Shown here: positions 26,535-35,105 of the stretch, piece after piece | How positions within the stretch are numbered: the stretch's first letter is position 1 | Layout: each line of letters starts with the position of its first letter | From: Streptomyces tuirus | Lineage (GTDB): Bacteria > Actinomycetota > Actinomycetes > Streptomycetales > Streptomycetaceae | NCBI GenBank assembly: GCA_018195615.1 | Contig: JAGTPG010000002.1 | Location: 4,643,501 to 4,707,500 of the forward strand | Direction: 5' to 3' | Length of the DNA: 64,000 nucleotides | Translations under genes and position numbers: made by a program | Notes under the pieces: generated by a model | The model's input: only the letters and a program-made list of their open reading frames with translations | What the model was told of the DNA's origin: nothing | Databases searched by the model: none

Positions 26535-27218
26535 GCCCGGATCGGAGACCTTCGCCACCAACTGGCCGCAGAGGTCGCGGAGCTTGACGTTCCGGTTCTG
26601 TGAGGCGCGACGCAGCCGCTCCAGCGCGGTGCGCGCGCCGATCCGCTCCTGGGCCATGAGGATGCCGACCGCCTGGTCGATGACGCTGCGGGAGAGCAGC
26701 GCGGTGCGTACGTCCGCGGCCGACTGACGCCGGCGCTCGATGCGCAGCGCCACACCGATCGCGTCCCCCGCCCGGTCGGCGAAGGCACGGGCCGCGTCCC
26801 GGCCCGTGCCCAGCACTCCGGCCCGCACGCCGTAGAAGTTGATCGCCGCGCCCGTCTCGCCCTCGACGGCGAGCGGTACCGCCAGCACGCACCGGACGCC
26901 CGTGGACAGGGCGTACCCCGTGTACGCGGGCCAGCGGGACTCCGCCGTCAGGTCGGGGGCGTACTGCTCGACACCGGTCTCGGCGGCGTCGACGCACGGC
27001 CCCGAGCCGTTCTCGTACTGGCGCTGGTCCAGGCCGCTGGGCAGGCCGTCACTGCCGGCCAGGGTGAGCAGCCGGCCCGCCCGGCGCACCGTGATGCTGC
27101 ACGCCGCGGCCCCGGGCACCTCCTGCACCGCGCGGTCGGTCAGATCGCTCAGCAGGGTGTCGAGACCACTGCTGCGCACCATCGCCTGGTCCAGCGTGTC
27201 GGACGTCTCGGAGCTCAT
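26517..27218 (-). CDS. GAF and ANTAR domain RNA-binding antiterminator
   Basis: GAF domain (residues about 20-160; GSGPCVDAAETG, GVRCVLAVPL, GAINFYG-like segment) and a C-terminal ANTAR domain (IDQAVGILMAQERIGARTALERLRRASQNRNVKLRDLC). ANTAR proteins bind dual-hairpin RNA to prevent termination. I chose ATG 27218; an in-frame GTG at 27251 is the alternative. It is one of two adjacent GAF-ANTAR genes, 58 bp downstream of the other. The ligand is unknown. Confidence 0.9.
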   Translation of the reverse strand: MSSETSDTLDQAMVRSSGLDTLLSDLTDRAVQEVPGAAACSITVRRAGRLLTLAGSDGLPSGLDQRQYENGSGPCVDAAETGVEQYAPDLTAESRWPAYTGYALSTGVRCVLAVPLAVEGETGAAINFYGVRAGVLGTGRDAARAFADRAGDAIGVALRIERRRQSAADVRTALLSRSVIDQAVGILMAQERIGARTALERLRRASQNRNVKLRDLCGQLVAKVSDPGSGRRK

Positions 27219-27275
27219 GGCCGTACGGGTATCCCGTCGCCGTCCGGACACGCCCCCGAGGCAACCCGGCCCGCC

Positions 27276-27998
27276 TCACGTGCTGTTGTGGGTGCCGACG
27301 ATCCGGCGGGCGATGTCGCGCAGTTTCACGTTCTGCCGCTGGGAGGCCCGCACCAGGCTTTCGAAGGCGGCGGCCGCGTCGATGCCCTGGCGCTCCATGA
27401 GGATGCCGGTGGCCTGGCCGATCAGGTCCCGCGTGTGCATGGCCTCGGTGAGCTGCTCGCGTACGGTCGCGGAGTCCAGGGCGATGCTGACGTGCGCGGT
27501 GAACAGCCGGCCGACGCGCGTCGCGTCCTCGTCGAAGACGCCCGGCTTGCGCGCGTAGGCCGTGAGCACGGTCAGCCGGCGGCGGTCGGCGCGCAGCCGC
27601 AGTGACAGCGCCGAGCGCAGCCCCAGGGCCGACAGCACCTCCCAGCCGTCATCGGCCTCGCTGTCCGTTATCCGCGCCACCGGGTTGTGCCACAACTTCT
27701 CCCAGTGCCCGTGCGGTTCGCGGCCGGCGTGCCGGGCCTCGGCGGAACGCACGACCTCGTCCGTCCAAGCCAGCGTACGGATCTTGTTGTCGCGGTCGAT
27801 CACGGAGATACCGGCGTGCTCCGCCCCGGGCATGATGTGCACGGCCAGCCGGGCCGCCGTGCGCAGCGTGTTGTGCGGGGTGGGTGTCTCGTGGAGCTGC
27901 TGAGACGCCACCGTCAGGGCTTCGGCCAGCTCGAAGCCGACCGTAAAACGGGGCAAATCAGGAAAGTCGGACGCAGCCACCACGAACCTCTTCGGCAT
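27276..27998 (-). CDS. GAF and ANTAR domain RNA-binding antiterminator (second)
   Basis: A 240-residue protein from ATG 27998 (MPKRFVVAASDFPDLPRF). The GAF domain (about 35-165) carries AEHAGISVIDRDNKIRTLAWTDEVV and SALGLRSALSLRLRA. The ANTAR domain (about 175-235) carries RDLIGQATGILMERQGIDAAAAFESLVRASQRQNVKLRDIARRIV. It is upstream of and probably co-transcribed with the other GAF-ANTAR gene; they differ enough to sense different signals. Confidence 0.9.
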   Translation of the reverse strand: MPKRFVVAASDFPDLPRFTVGFELAEALTVASQQLHETPTPHNTLRTAARLAVHIMPGAEHAGISVIDRDNKIRTLAWTDEVVRSAEARHAGREPHGHWEKLWHNPVARITDSEADDGWEVLSALGLRSALSLRLRADRRRLTVLTAYARKPGVFDEDATRVGRLFTAHVSIALDSATVREQLTEAMHTRDLIGQATGILMERQGIDAAAAFESLVRASQRQNVKLRDIARRIVGTHNST

Positions 27999-28203
27999 GC
28001 ACGACCATGGCCGTGCGCAGGAGAGCTCCGCAGCACATTCCCGACTGCGAGCACAGGACAGACAGCACTCTAACTGCTCGGTTGCCTCGAAGTGACGTCC
28101 GGCCGACGGCCGTGCCAGGCGCTTCCGCCGCCGCCCCCGGCATGATGGAATGGCCGAAGGGTCAGGAAGCGGCCTTGCCGGAATCCGGACGAACGTCTGC
28201 CAG

Positions 28204-28569
28204 GTGAGCGCTGTGACCTTCCTCCCGAATCCTCCCACCGAACCGCGGGACCTGCCGGGCCGCGTCCATCTGTCCATGCCCGCGGAGATCGACTTCTGCA
28301 ACGCGGCGGAGCTGCTTCCGCGGGTGCTGTCCGAGGCCCGGGCCCATGGTGACCGGCTCGAGGTGCTCGTCCTCGACCTCACCGCGACGTCCTTCATGGA
28401 CTCCCAGGGCATCCGCCTCATCAACGACGTACGCCACCGGCTGCGCCCCGGGGCCCGGGTGCGCCTGGTGGCCCGGCCGGAGGGCGTCACGAACCGCATC
28501 CTGGAACTGACCGGCCTGCGCCGTGACGTCCCCGTGTACGACAATCTCGCGGAGGCCCTGGCGTCGTAG
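28204..28569 (+). CDS. STAS domain protein (anti-sigma factor antagonist)
   Basis: About 121 residues from GTG 28204; GTG 28213 is an alternative. It has VHLSMPAEIDFCNAAELLPRVL, the strand LEVLVLDLTATSFMDSQGIRLINDV with the phosphorylatable-type Ser in DSQG, and the C-terminal helix of the fold. It would bind an anti-sigma factor and free its sigma factor, possibly dephosphorylated by a SpoIIE-type phosphatase like the one at 2029-4679. It is 10 bp upstream of the next gene. Confidence 0.88.
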   Translation: MSAVTFLPNPPTEPRDLPGRVHLSMPAEIDFCNAAELLPRVLSEARAHGDRLEVLVLDLTATSFMDSQGIRLINDVRHRLRPGARVRLVARPEGVTNRILELTGLRRDVPVYDNLAEALAS

Positions 28570-28579
28570 GCTGGCGCGC

Positions 28580-29050
28580 ATGGCACCGAACATCGCGACG
28601 AACACCCGTGTCTCCCTGGACGAGTTGCTCGACTTCGTCCGCCCCCGGCACCACGCGATCCTGCTGACCCGACGGGCCGACGGCGGTCCCCAGGGCTCCC
28701 CGCTGACCTGCGGGGTCGACGACTCCGGCCGGATCGTGGTCTCCACCTACCCGGAGCGCGCCAAGACCCGCAACGCCAAGCGGGACCCGCGCGTGAGCCT
28801 GATCGTGCTCAGCGACGACTGGAACGGCCCCTGGGTCCAGATCGACGGCACGGCCGAGGTCGTGGACACACCCGACTCCGTCGAACCGCTCGTGGAGTAC
28901 TACCGGAACATCGCCGGTGAGCACCCCGACTGGGACGAGTACCGCGCGGCCATGCTCAAGCAGGGCAAGTCGATCATCCGGATCACCCCGGAGCGATGGG
29001 GCCCGGTGGCGACGGGCGGGTTCCCGGCGCGGCTGGTCGAGGGGGAGTAG
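28580..29050 (+). CDS. PPOX-class F420-dependent oxidoreductase
   Basis: A 156-residue intact split-barrel flavin/F420 protein. FVRPRHHAILLTRRADGGPQGSPLTCGVD, the cofactor-phosphate contact RIVVSTYPERAKTRNAKRDPRVSL, and WVQIDGTAEVVDTP match the PPOX F420 family of pyridoxamine-oxidase-like enzymes. It reduces or oxidises an unknown small molecule. It ends 13 bp before the convergent TetR gene. Confidence 0.9.
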   Translation: MAPNIATNTRVSLDELLDFVRPRHHAILLTRRADGGPQGSPLTCGVDDSGRIVVSTYPERAKTRNAKRDPRVSLIVLSDDWNGPWVQIDGTAEVVDTPDSVEPLVEYYRNIAGEHPDWDEYRAAMLKQGKSIIRITPERWGPVATGGFPARLVEGE

Positions 29051-29063
29051 CCCGGGGAGTGGC

Positions 29064-29822
29064 TCACTCCCGGGCGACCATCGTCTCGATGCCGGCGATC
29101 AGCAGGTCCAGGGCGAAGCCGAAGTCGCGCTCCAGCATCTCCTCCACCGTCTCCCCGCCGCGCGCCTCCATGATCTCCCGGGACTCCCGCAGGACGTCGG
29201 CCGCCTGCGGGGCCTCGGTCACCGTGCTCATCGCGTCCTGGAAGTACTCGTCCAGGGTCATGCCGGTGGCCGCGGCCCGGGTGGAGAGATGGCCCTCGAG
29301 CGTGCCGTAGCCGTACACGAACTGGAAGACGGCCGAGATGCCGCTCGTCAGCCGCTTCGCGGGCAGCCCGGTCCTGCGCATGACGCGTTGCACGGCCCGC
29401 GAGTACGCCAGGTTGTTGGGGCCGATGTTGAGGAAGGTGCCGACCAGGGCCGACACCCAGGGGTGCCGCACCAGCAGCCCCCGGTACTCCCGGGCGAGGG
29501 CCCGCACCTGGTCGCGCCAGTCCTCGTCGGCCTCCGGGTCGGGCAGCCGCATCTCGCCCATGACCTCGTCCAGCGCGAGTTCGAGCAGGTCGTCCTTGGT
29601 GTCGACGTACCAGTAGACGGACATCGCCGTCACGTTCAGCTCGGCGGCCAGCCGCCGCATCGAGAACTTCGCCAGCCCCTCGGCGTCCAGCAGCCGGACC
29701 GTCACCCCGGTGATCCGGTCCCGGTCCAGCCCCGACGGCTGCCCGCCACCGCGCCGCCGGTGCGCCTTGCCCTCCAGCCAGACACTGGTCCGCGGCGGAC
29801 GCTCCCGGGCCGCTTTCGCCAT
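29064..29822 (-). CDS. TetR family regulator
   Basis: A 252-residue intact protein. After a basic N-terminal extension the HTH (residues about 32-80) reads ITGVTVRLLDAEGLAKFSMRRLAAELNVTAMSVYWYVDTKDDLLELALDEV, close to the TetR/TetR_C class. The C-terminal ligand domain ends FGFALDLLIAGIETMVARE. It is downstream of and co-oriented with the MFS pump gene; a perfect 11-bp inverted repeat in the pump promoter (31440-31473) is the likely operator. Confidence 0.92.
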   Translation of the reverse strand: MAKAARERPPRTSVWLEGKAHRRRGGGQPSGLDRDRITGVTVRLLDAEGLAKFSMRRLAAELNVTAMSVYWYVDTKDDLLELALDEVMGEMRLPDPEADEDWRDQVRALAREYRGLLVRHPWVSALVGTFLNIGPNNLAYSRAVQRVMRRTGLPAKRLTSGISAVFQFVYGYGTLEGHLSTRAAATGMTLDEYFQDAMSTVTEAPQAADVLRESREIMEARGGETVEEMLERDFGFALDLLIAGIETMVARE

Positions 29823-29869
29823 GGCGCACCTTCCTCGACCTCTTGCTGCCGATCATGCTAAGCGTCCCT

Positions 29870-29925
29870 CAGGGGCGCGGGGAACTGCGCGATCAACCAC
29901 AGCGCACCCGCACCCGCACGTCGAC
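29870..29925. repeat. Dispersed Streptomyces intergenic repeat
   Basis: GGGGCGCGGGGAACTGCGCG followed by ATCAACCACAGCGCACCCGC is, from memory, one of the commonest short intergenic repeats in Streptomyces chromosomes. Here it lies between the TetR and MFS genes. Its function is unknown. Confidence 0.65.
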
Positions 29926-29940
29926 CGCACATCCCGAGCT

Positions 29941-31437
29941 CTAGGCGGATTCTGCCCGCTCCGCCCGCCGCAACAACGCAGCCGCGACGAGTCCACCAGC
30001 CAATACGGCAACCGCCCCCACCAACTGACTGGTCTCCAACCCGGAAGCGAACGCGTCGGAGATCCGCGCCTTCTCCTCCGCCGAGTCCGCCGCCGCCAGC
30101 GCCGCCGGCAGCGACGCCGCGGACACGGCGACAAGAGACGCGAAACGGGAGTTGAGGACGGCCCCCAGGACGGCGACGCCGAGCCCGTTGCCGAACTCCG
30201 CGAGCGTCCCGTTGATCCCCGCTCCCACACCCGCCTTCTCCGGCGGAATCGCGCTCATGATCGCGTTGGCCATGGCCGGCATGGACAACGCCACACCCGC
30301 GCCCATCACGACAAGACCGAGCAGCATCCCCCCGTACCCGTGCCCGCCGAGCAGCGCGATCGCCGCCAGCCCGGCCGACACCAGGGTCATACCGAGCGCG
30401 ATGGCCCCCGGCGTACCGACCTTGAGCACCAGCTTCGCCCCCAGCCCGGTGAAGTTGAGGACGACGACGGTCAGCGCCAGCGGCGCCGTCCGCAGACCGG
30501 CGTCCAGCGGCTCGTAGCCGAGCACGAACTGCAGGTGCTGAGTGAGCAGGAACAGCGAGCCCGTCATGCCGAAGGCCACGAGGATCGCGCCCGCGACCGC
30601 GCCCACGAACTTCTGATCACGGAAGAAGTGCATGTCGAGCATCGGGTGCTCGGTGCGCAGCTCCCACGTCACGAAGAGGCCGAGTACGACCACGCCGATC
30701 AGGGCCGAGACCAGCACCTGCCCCGATGTCCAGCCGTGCTCGGGGCCGGTGATGATCCCGTACACCACGGCCGTCATGCCGATGGTCGACAGCACCGCGC
30801 CGACCAGGTCGGGCCGGTCACCGGCCTTGTGCTTGGACTCCGGCACCAGCGCGGCGACCGCGACCAGACCGAGCAGGGCGACCGGGATGTTGATCAGGAA
30901 GATCGCGCCCCACCAGAAGTGGTTCAGCATCACACCGCCGATCAGCGGCCCGGCCGCGAAACCGAGCGAACTGACCGTCGACCACAGCGCGATGGCCTTC
31001 ACGCGTTCCTCGTCGTCGAAGATCTGCACGACGACGGCGAGAATCGTGGTCATCAGCAGCGCGCCGCCGACGCCCATGCCGGCGCGGGCCGCGATCAGCT
31101 GGGGCGGGCTCTGGGAGAGTCCGGCCGCCAGCGAGCCCACGCCGAATATCGCCAGACCCGACATCAGCATCAGCTTGCGGCCGTAGCGGTCGGCGGCGTT
31201 GCCCGCCGTGAGCAGCAGGCCGGACTGCACCAGTGAGTAGGCGTTCATCATCCACTGGACGTCGGCGGTCGTGGCGTCCATCTCACGGGTCAGCGAGGGG
31301 ATCGCCACATTCAGGATCGTGTTGTCCAGCAGCACGGTGAGCTGCGCGAGGCAGATGACACCGAGGATCAACCAGCGTTGGGGGTGGCCGCCGGGCGCTG
31401 CCTCGGGCAGGGCCGTTCCCGATGAGGACGTTGTCAT
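29941..31437 (-). CDS. DHA2-family MFS multidrug transporter
   Basis: Intact, about 498 residues from ATG 31437 (MTTSSSGTALPEAAPG). Fourteen helices; LDNTILNVAIPSLTREM, motif A GNAADRYGRKLMLMSG and RAGMGVGGALLMTTILAVV identify an EmrB/QacA-type drug-proton antiporter. Substrates are probably hydrophobic drugs. The TetR gene follows it after a 118-bp gap. The promoter carries a perfect inverted repeat whose first base is three bases upstream of the ATG, so repressor binding would block transcription initiation or elongation directly. Confidence 0.93.
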   Translation of the reverse strand: MTTSSSGTALPEAAPGGHPQRWLILGVICLAQLTVLLDNTILNVAIPSLTREMDATTADVQWMMNAYSLVQSGLLLTAGNAADRYGRKLMLMSGLAIFGVGSLAAGLSQSPPQLIAARAGMGVGGALLMTTILAVVVQIFDDEERVKAIALWSTVSSLGFAAGPLIGGVMLNHFWWGAIFLINIPVALLGLVAVAALVPESKHKAGDRPDLVGAVLSTIGMTAVVYGIITGPEHGWTSGQVLVSALIGVVVLGLFVTWELRTEHPMLDMHFFRDQKFVGAVAGAILVAFGMTGSLFLLTQHLQFVLGYEPLDAGLRTAPLALTVVVLNFTGLGAKLVLKVGTPGAIALGMTLVSAGLAAIALLGGHGYGGMLLGLVVMGAGVALSMPAMANAIMSAIPPEKAGVGAGINGTLAEFGNGLGVAVLGAVLNSRFASLVAVSAASLPAALAAADSAEEKARISDAFASGLETSQLVGAVAVLAGGLVAAALLRRAERAESA

Positions 31438-31439
31438 GC

Positions 31440-31473
31440 TGTACACCGTAGAACGATTCCCATACGGTGTACA
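31440..31473. promoter_or_regulatory. TetR-type operator of the MFS gene
   Basis: TGTACACCGTA (31440-31450) and TACGGTGTACA (31463-31473) are a perfect 11-bp inverted repeat with a 12-bp spacer, directly upstream of the MFS start. The co-oriented TetR gene is the likely binding partner. Confidence 0.8.
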
Positions 31474-31485
31474 ACGCCATGACGG

Positions 31486-31518
31486 AGAGGGGCGGTGGCT
31501 CTCGGCCACCGCCCCTCT
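31486..31518 (-). terminator. Terminator of the glycosyltransferase operon
   Basis: AGAGGGGCGGTGGC and GCCACCGCCCCTCT form a perfect 14-bp stem with a 5-base loop, 17 bp past the stop of the leftward glycosyltransferase gene. Confidence 0.85.
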
Positions 31519-31534
31519 TCCGGTCAGCGAGGTG

Positions 31535-33718
31535 TCAGCTGCTCGCCTTCTGCGTGAGGTCGTAGAAGGTGGACGAACCGACGGTCACCTTCTTGAAGTT
31601 GGCCTCCACCCAGGAGGTGATCTGGGAGGACGTGCCGTCGCTGCTGCCGCCCATGCCGCCGCCCGTTCCGGACGCGATGAAGTAGTGGATCTTCCCTTCG
31701 GTCACGTACTTCTTGAACTGAGCCGGCGTCGGAGAGGGGTCCGTGCCGTTGAAGCCGCCGATGGCCATCACCGGTTCGCCGGTGGACAGCTGGTAACTCG
31801 CGGCGTTCTGGGCGCCGATGGCCGCCGCGGCCCAGGTGTACTGGTCGGCGTCGGTCTCCAGCAGCTTCTTGGCCTCGGAGGTGACGCTGGCGCCGTTGAG
31901 CAGACCGCCCATGCCGCCACCGCCGCCCATGCCGCCCATACGGCCACCGTCGCCGTTCTGCTGGTTCTGCTGGTTCTGCTGGTTCTGCGGGCCGTTCTGC
32001 TGGTTCTGGCCCCCGCCCGGGAAGCCACCGCCCGGGAAGCCACCGCCGGGGAAGCCGTTGCCCTGCTGGTTCTGCTGGTTCTGCTGGCCCTGCTGGTTCT
32101 GGCCGCCGCCCGGGAAGCCGCCACCGCCGGGGCCGCCACCGCCGCCCGGGCCACCGCGCCCGCCGGCCACCGCCGGGCCCGCCGTGACGATCGAGCCGGT
32201 GTGCCCCTCGTTCACCGTGGTGAGGGTGTACGCCGCCGGACCGGCCAGCGCCGCGACGAGGCCCAGCCCCGCCGCCCCCAGAGCCAGTCCGCGTCCCAGC
32301 CGGCCGGCGAAGATCAGGCCGAGGGCCGCCGTCAGGCCGCCGACCAGGACGAGCCACTTCAGCCACGGCAGGTAGTCGGAGGAGCGGTTGAGCAGGACGT
32401 ATCCCCAGGCCGCGGTGGCCGTCATCGCCGCCGCCTGCGTCAGCGACGCCCACGCCTTGTCACGCTTCTCCAGAGCAGCGCCGAGCCCATGCCGATCAGC
32501 GGCGCGATGTAGGGGGCGAGCGCCACCGTGTAGTACTCGTGGAAGATGCCCTGCATGTAGCTGAAGACCAGCATGGTCGTGATCAGCGCGCCGCCCCAGA
32601 CGAGGAACGAACCGCGCGTCACCGACGTCCGCCCGGTCTTGCGCGTGGCCACCAGGCCCGCGACGAGAAGGATCAGCGCGGCCGGGATCAGCCAGGAGAT
32701 CTGGCCGCCGATGGAGGAGCTGAACAGCCGGTCCCAGCCGGTCTCGCCCCAGGCGCCACCGCCGTTGCCGCCCCGCCGCCACCGACGCTGCCGGTCTCGT
32801 CGCCGTTGAGGCGGCCCAGGCCGTTGTAGCCGAAGGTCAGCTCCAGGAAGCTGTTGTTCTGCGAGCCGCCGACGTACGGGCGGGAGGACGCGGGCCACAG
32901 CTCGACGATCGCCACCCACCAGCCGCCGGAGACGACGATCGCGGCGAGGCCGGCGGCCAGTTGACCGATCCGCTTCTTCACCGGCACCGGCGCGCACACC
33001 GCGTACACGAGGGCCAGCGGCGGCAGGATCAGGAACGCCTGGAGCGTCTTGGCGAGGAAAGCGAAGCCGATCGCGGCACCGGCCCACACCAGCCACCTCG
33101 TCCGGCCGTCCTCCAATCCCCGGATGACGAAGTAGCAGGCGACGGCCATCAGCAGGGCCAGCATCGCGTCCGGGTTGTTGAACCGGAACATCAGCGCCGC
33201 GACGGGGGTGAGTGCGAGCACCGCGCCCGCGATCAGACCGGCCGCGGGGCTGAACCGGCGTCGTACGGCCGCGTAGACCACGGCCACCGTGCCGACGCCC
33301 ATCAGGACCTCGGGGACCAGGATCGCCCACGAGCTGAGGCCGAAGAGTCGCACCGACAGGGCCATCGGCCACAGCGCGGCCGGGGCTTGTCGACGGTGAT
33401 GGCGTTCGCGGCGTCCAGCGAGCCGAAGAAGAACGCCTTCCAGGACTCGCTGCCCGCCTGTACGGCCGCCGAGTAGAAGGAGTTGGCGTAGCCGGAGGCG
33501 CTCAGGTTGTAGACGTAGAGGACGAAGGTGGCGAGCAGCAGGCCGAGGAAGGCCGGGCGGGCCCAGCGGGGATCCTCGGGCCGGCCGCGCCACAGCCGCT
33601 GCGGGAAGGGCCGCTCGGGGTCACCGGTGTGCGGAGTCGGTGCGGGTTCCGGGGGCCTGGTCCAGGTGCCCGGACTCGTGCCTCTGTCGGTGATCTGCTG
33701 GTCGTAGTGGACGGTCAT
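31535..33718 (-). CDS. ArnT-like polytopic glycosyltransferase (GT39/GT83), three frameshifts
   Basis: Membrane glycosyltransferase that uses a lipid-linked sugar to modify an extracytoplasmic acceptor. From ATG 33718 a Pro-rich N-terminus leads to helix 1 (FLGLLLATFVLYVYNL) and the DKPPAALW loop typical of the superfamily. About 12 helices follow, then a soluble C-terminal domain (YTWAAAAIGAQNAASYQLSTGEPVMAIGGFNG). Breaks lie in runs at 33382-33385, 32771-32774 and 32470-32471; each needs one base. A Gly/Gln/Asn/Pro repeat (FPGGGQNQQ) sits in the extracellular part. Its start overlaps the GT2 stop by ATGA. Confidence 0.87.
31960..32120. repeat. Low-complexity coding repeats in the GT39-type gene
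   Basis: Runs of TTCTGCTGG (9 bp) and GGGAAGCCACCGCCC (15 bp) alternate and encode QNQQNQQ and FPGGGFPGGG blocks on the minus strand. Confidence 0.8.
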
Positions 33719-35091
33719 CGCAAGTCCCTCGCATCGGTGTCGTGCGGGCGCACCGGCAGCAGCTGCACGGTGGCGTCCCGCCAGGAGTCCGCGACTTCAC
33801 CGGCGCGGAACCGGGTGGTGTCGTACGGGGCGGCAGGCGTCGGGTCGCCTTCGCGCCGGTCGGGGAACACCCACGCCCGCAAGAGCAGGAAGCGCAGCAC
33901 GGTGGCCGCGAGGTTGGCGGCGATCAGGACCGCCAGTTCGGTGGAGTGGTCGGGGTCGGACGTGGCCGCGCCCAGCGCGGCGAGCGAACCGCTCGTCAGG
34001 GCGAGCCCGATGCCGAAGACGACCAGGCCCTGCGCCTGGTGCCGTACGGCCCCGCCGCGCCCGCGCACCCCGAAGGTGAGCCGCCGGTTCGCCGCGGTGT
34101 TGGCGATCGCCGAGACCAGCAGGGCGAGCGCGTTGGCGGCCTGGGAGCCGGTGAACACGCGGAAGCCGCTGTAGAGGAGCAGGTAGAAGAGAGTCGACAG
34201 GCCGCCGACCACACAGAACCCGACCAGCTGGCGGGCCAGCCCCCTCGGTACGTCCTTGATCTCGCGGTCGCGCGGGTCGTCGCCGAACGGCCGGGTCAGC
34301 CGGTCCAGCGGCAGCGAACCCGTGGCCAGGGCCCTGCCCACCCGCCACACGCCCTTGAGATCGTCGGTCGCGGTCTTGACGATGTGCACGGTCGAGTCGG
34401 GGTCGTCGACCCAGTCGACCGGCACCTCGTGGATCCGCAGGCCGGCCCGCTCGGCGAGCACCAGCATCTCGGTGTCGAAGAACCAGCCGCTGTCCTCGAC
34501 CAGGGGCAGCAGCACCTGCGCCACCTCACGGCGGATCGCCTTGAACCCGCACTGGGCGTCCGAGAAGCGGGCCTGCAGCGAGCCGCGCAGGATGAGGTTG
34601 TAGGCCCGGCTGATGAACTCCCGCTTGGGGCCGCGCACCACGCGCGAGCTACGGGCCAGCCGGGAGCCGATCGCCAGGTCGGAGTGGCCGGAGATCAGCG
34701 GCGCCACCAGCGGGAGCAGGGCGTTGAGGTCGGTGGACAGGTCCACGTCCATGTAGGCGAGGACCGGGGCGTCCGAGGCCGACCAGACGGTCCGCAGGGC
34801 CCTGCCGCGGCCCTTCCGCTCCAGCCGGAAGGTGGTGACCTCGGGCAGCTCCGCCGCAAGCCGCGCCGCCACCTGTGGAGTGGTGTCCGTCGACGCGTTG
34901 TCCGCGATGGTGATGCGGAACGCGTACGGGAAGGTGCGGGCGAGGTGCTCGTGCAGTCTGCGGACGCACGGCTGGAGGTCCTTCTCCTCGTTGTAGACGG
35001 GGATCACTACGTCCAGGACAGGCGTACCGGCTGGTGCGGCCGGGAGGTGCTCCCGCGCCGGCAGGGTGCCGGGAGAAGAATCGGTTCGCAT
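33715..35091 (-). CDS. Bifunctional GT2 glycosyltransferase / GtrA-like flippase protein
   Basis: Intact, 458 residues from ATG 35091. Residues 25-260 are a GT2 domain of the dolichol-phosphate-mannose-synthase type (VLDVVIPVYNEEKDL, ADNASTDTT, the DxD motif AYMDVDLSTD). Residues about 300-425 are a GtrA domain of four helices (RQLVGFCVVGGLSTLFYLLLYSGF). It probably makes and flips the polyprenyl-phosphate sugar that the next gene's ArnT-like enzyme uses; their ATGA overlap supports that. An upstream in-frame ATG near 35127 is an alternative start. Confidence 0.92.
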   Translation of the reverse strand: MRTDSSPGTLPAREHLPAAPAGTPVLDVVIPVYNEEKDLQPCVRRLHEHLARTFPYAFRITIADNASTDTTPQVAARLAAELPEVTTFRLERKGRGRALRTVWSASDAPVLAYMDVDLSTDLNALLPLVAPLISGHSDLAIGSRLARSSRVVRGPKREFISRAYNLILRGSLQARFSDAQCGFKAIRREVAQVLLPLVEDSGWFFDTEMLVLAERAGLRIHEVPVDWVDDPDSTVHIVKTATDDLKGVWRVGRALATGSLPLDRLTRPFGDDPRDREIKDVPRGLARQLVGFCVVGGLSTLFYLLLYSGFRVFTGSQAANALALLVSAIANTAANRRLTFGVRGRGGAVRHQAQGLVVFGIGLALTSGSLAALGAATSDPDHSTELAVLIAANLAATVLRFLLLRAWVFPDRREGDPTPAAPYDTTRFRAGEVADSWRDATVQLLPVRPHDTDARDLR

Positions 35092-35105
35092 GGAACCGAC
35101 TTTCG

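Noticed and set aside
29823..29940. Prophage attachment or insertion sequence at the dispersed repeats
   Set aside because: No integrase, transposase, target duplication or terminal repeats are associated with any of the short repeats.
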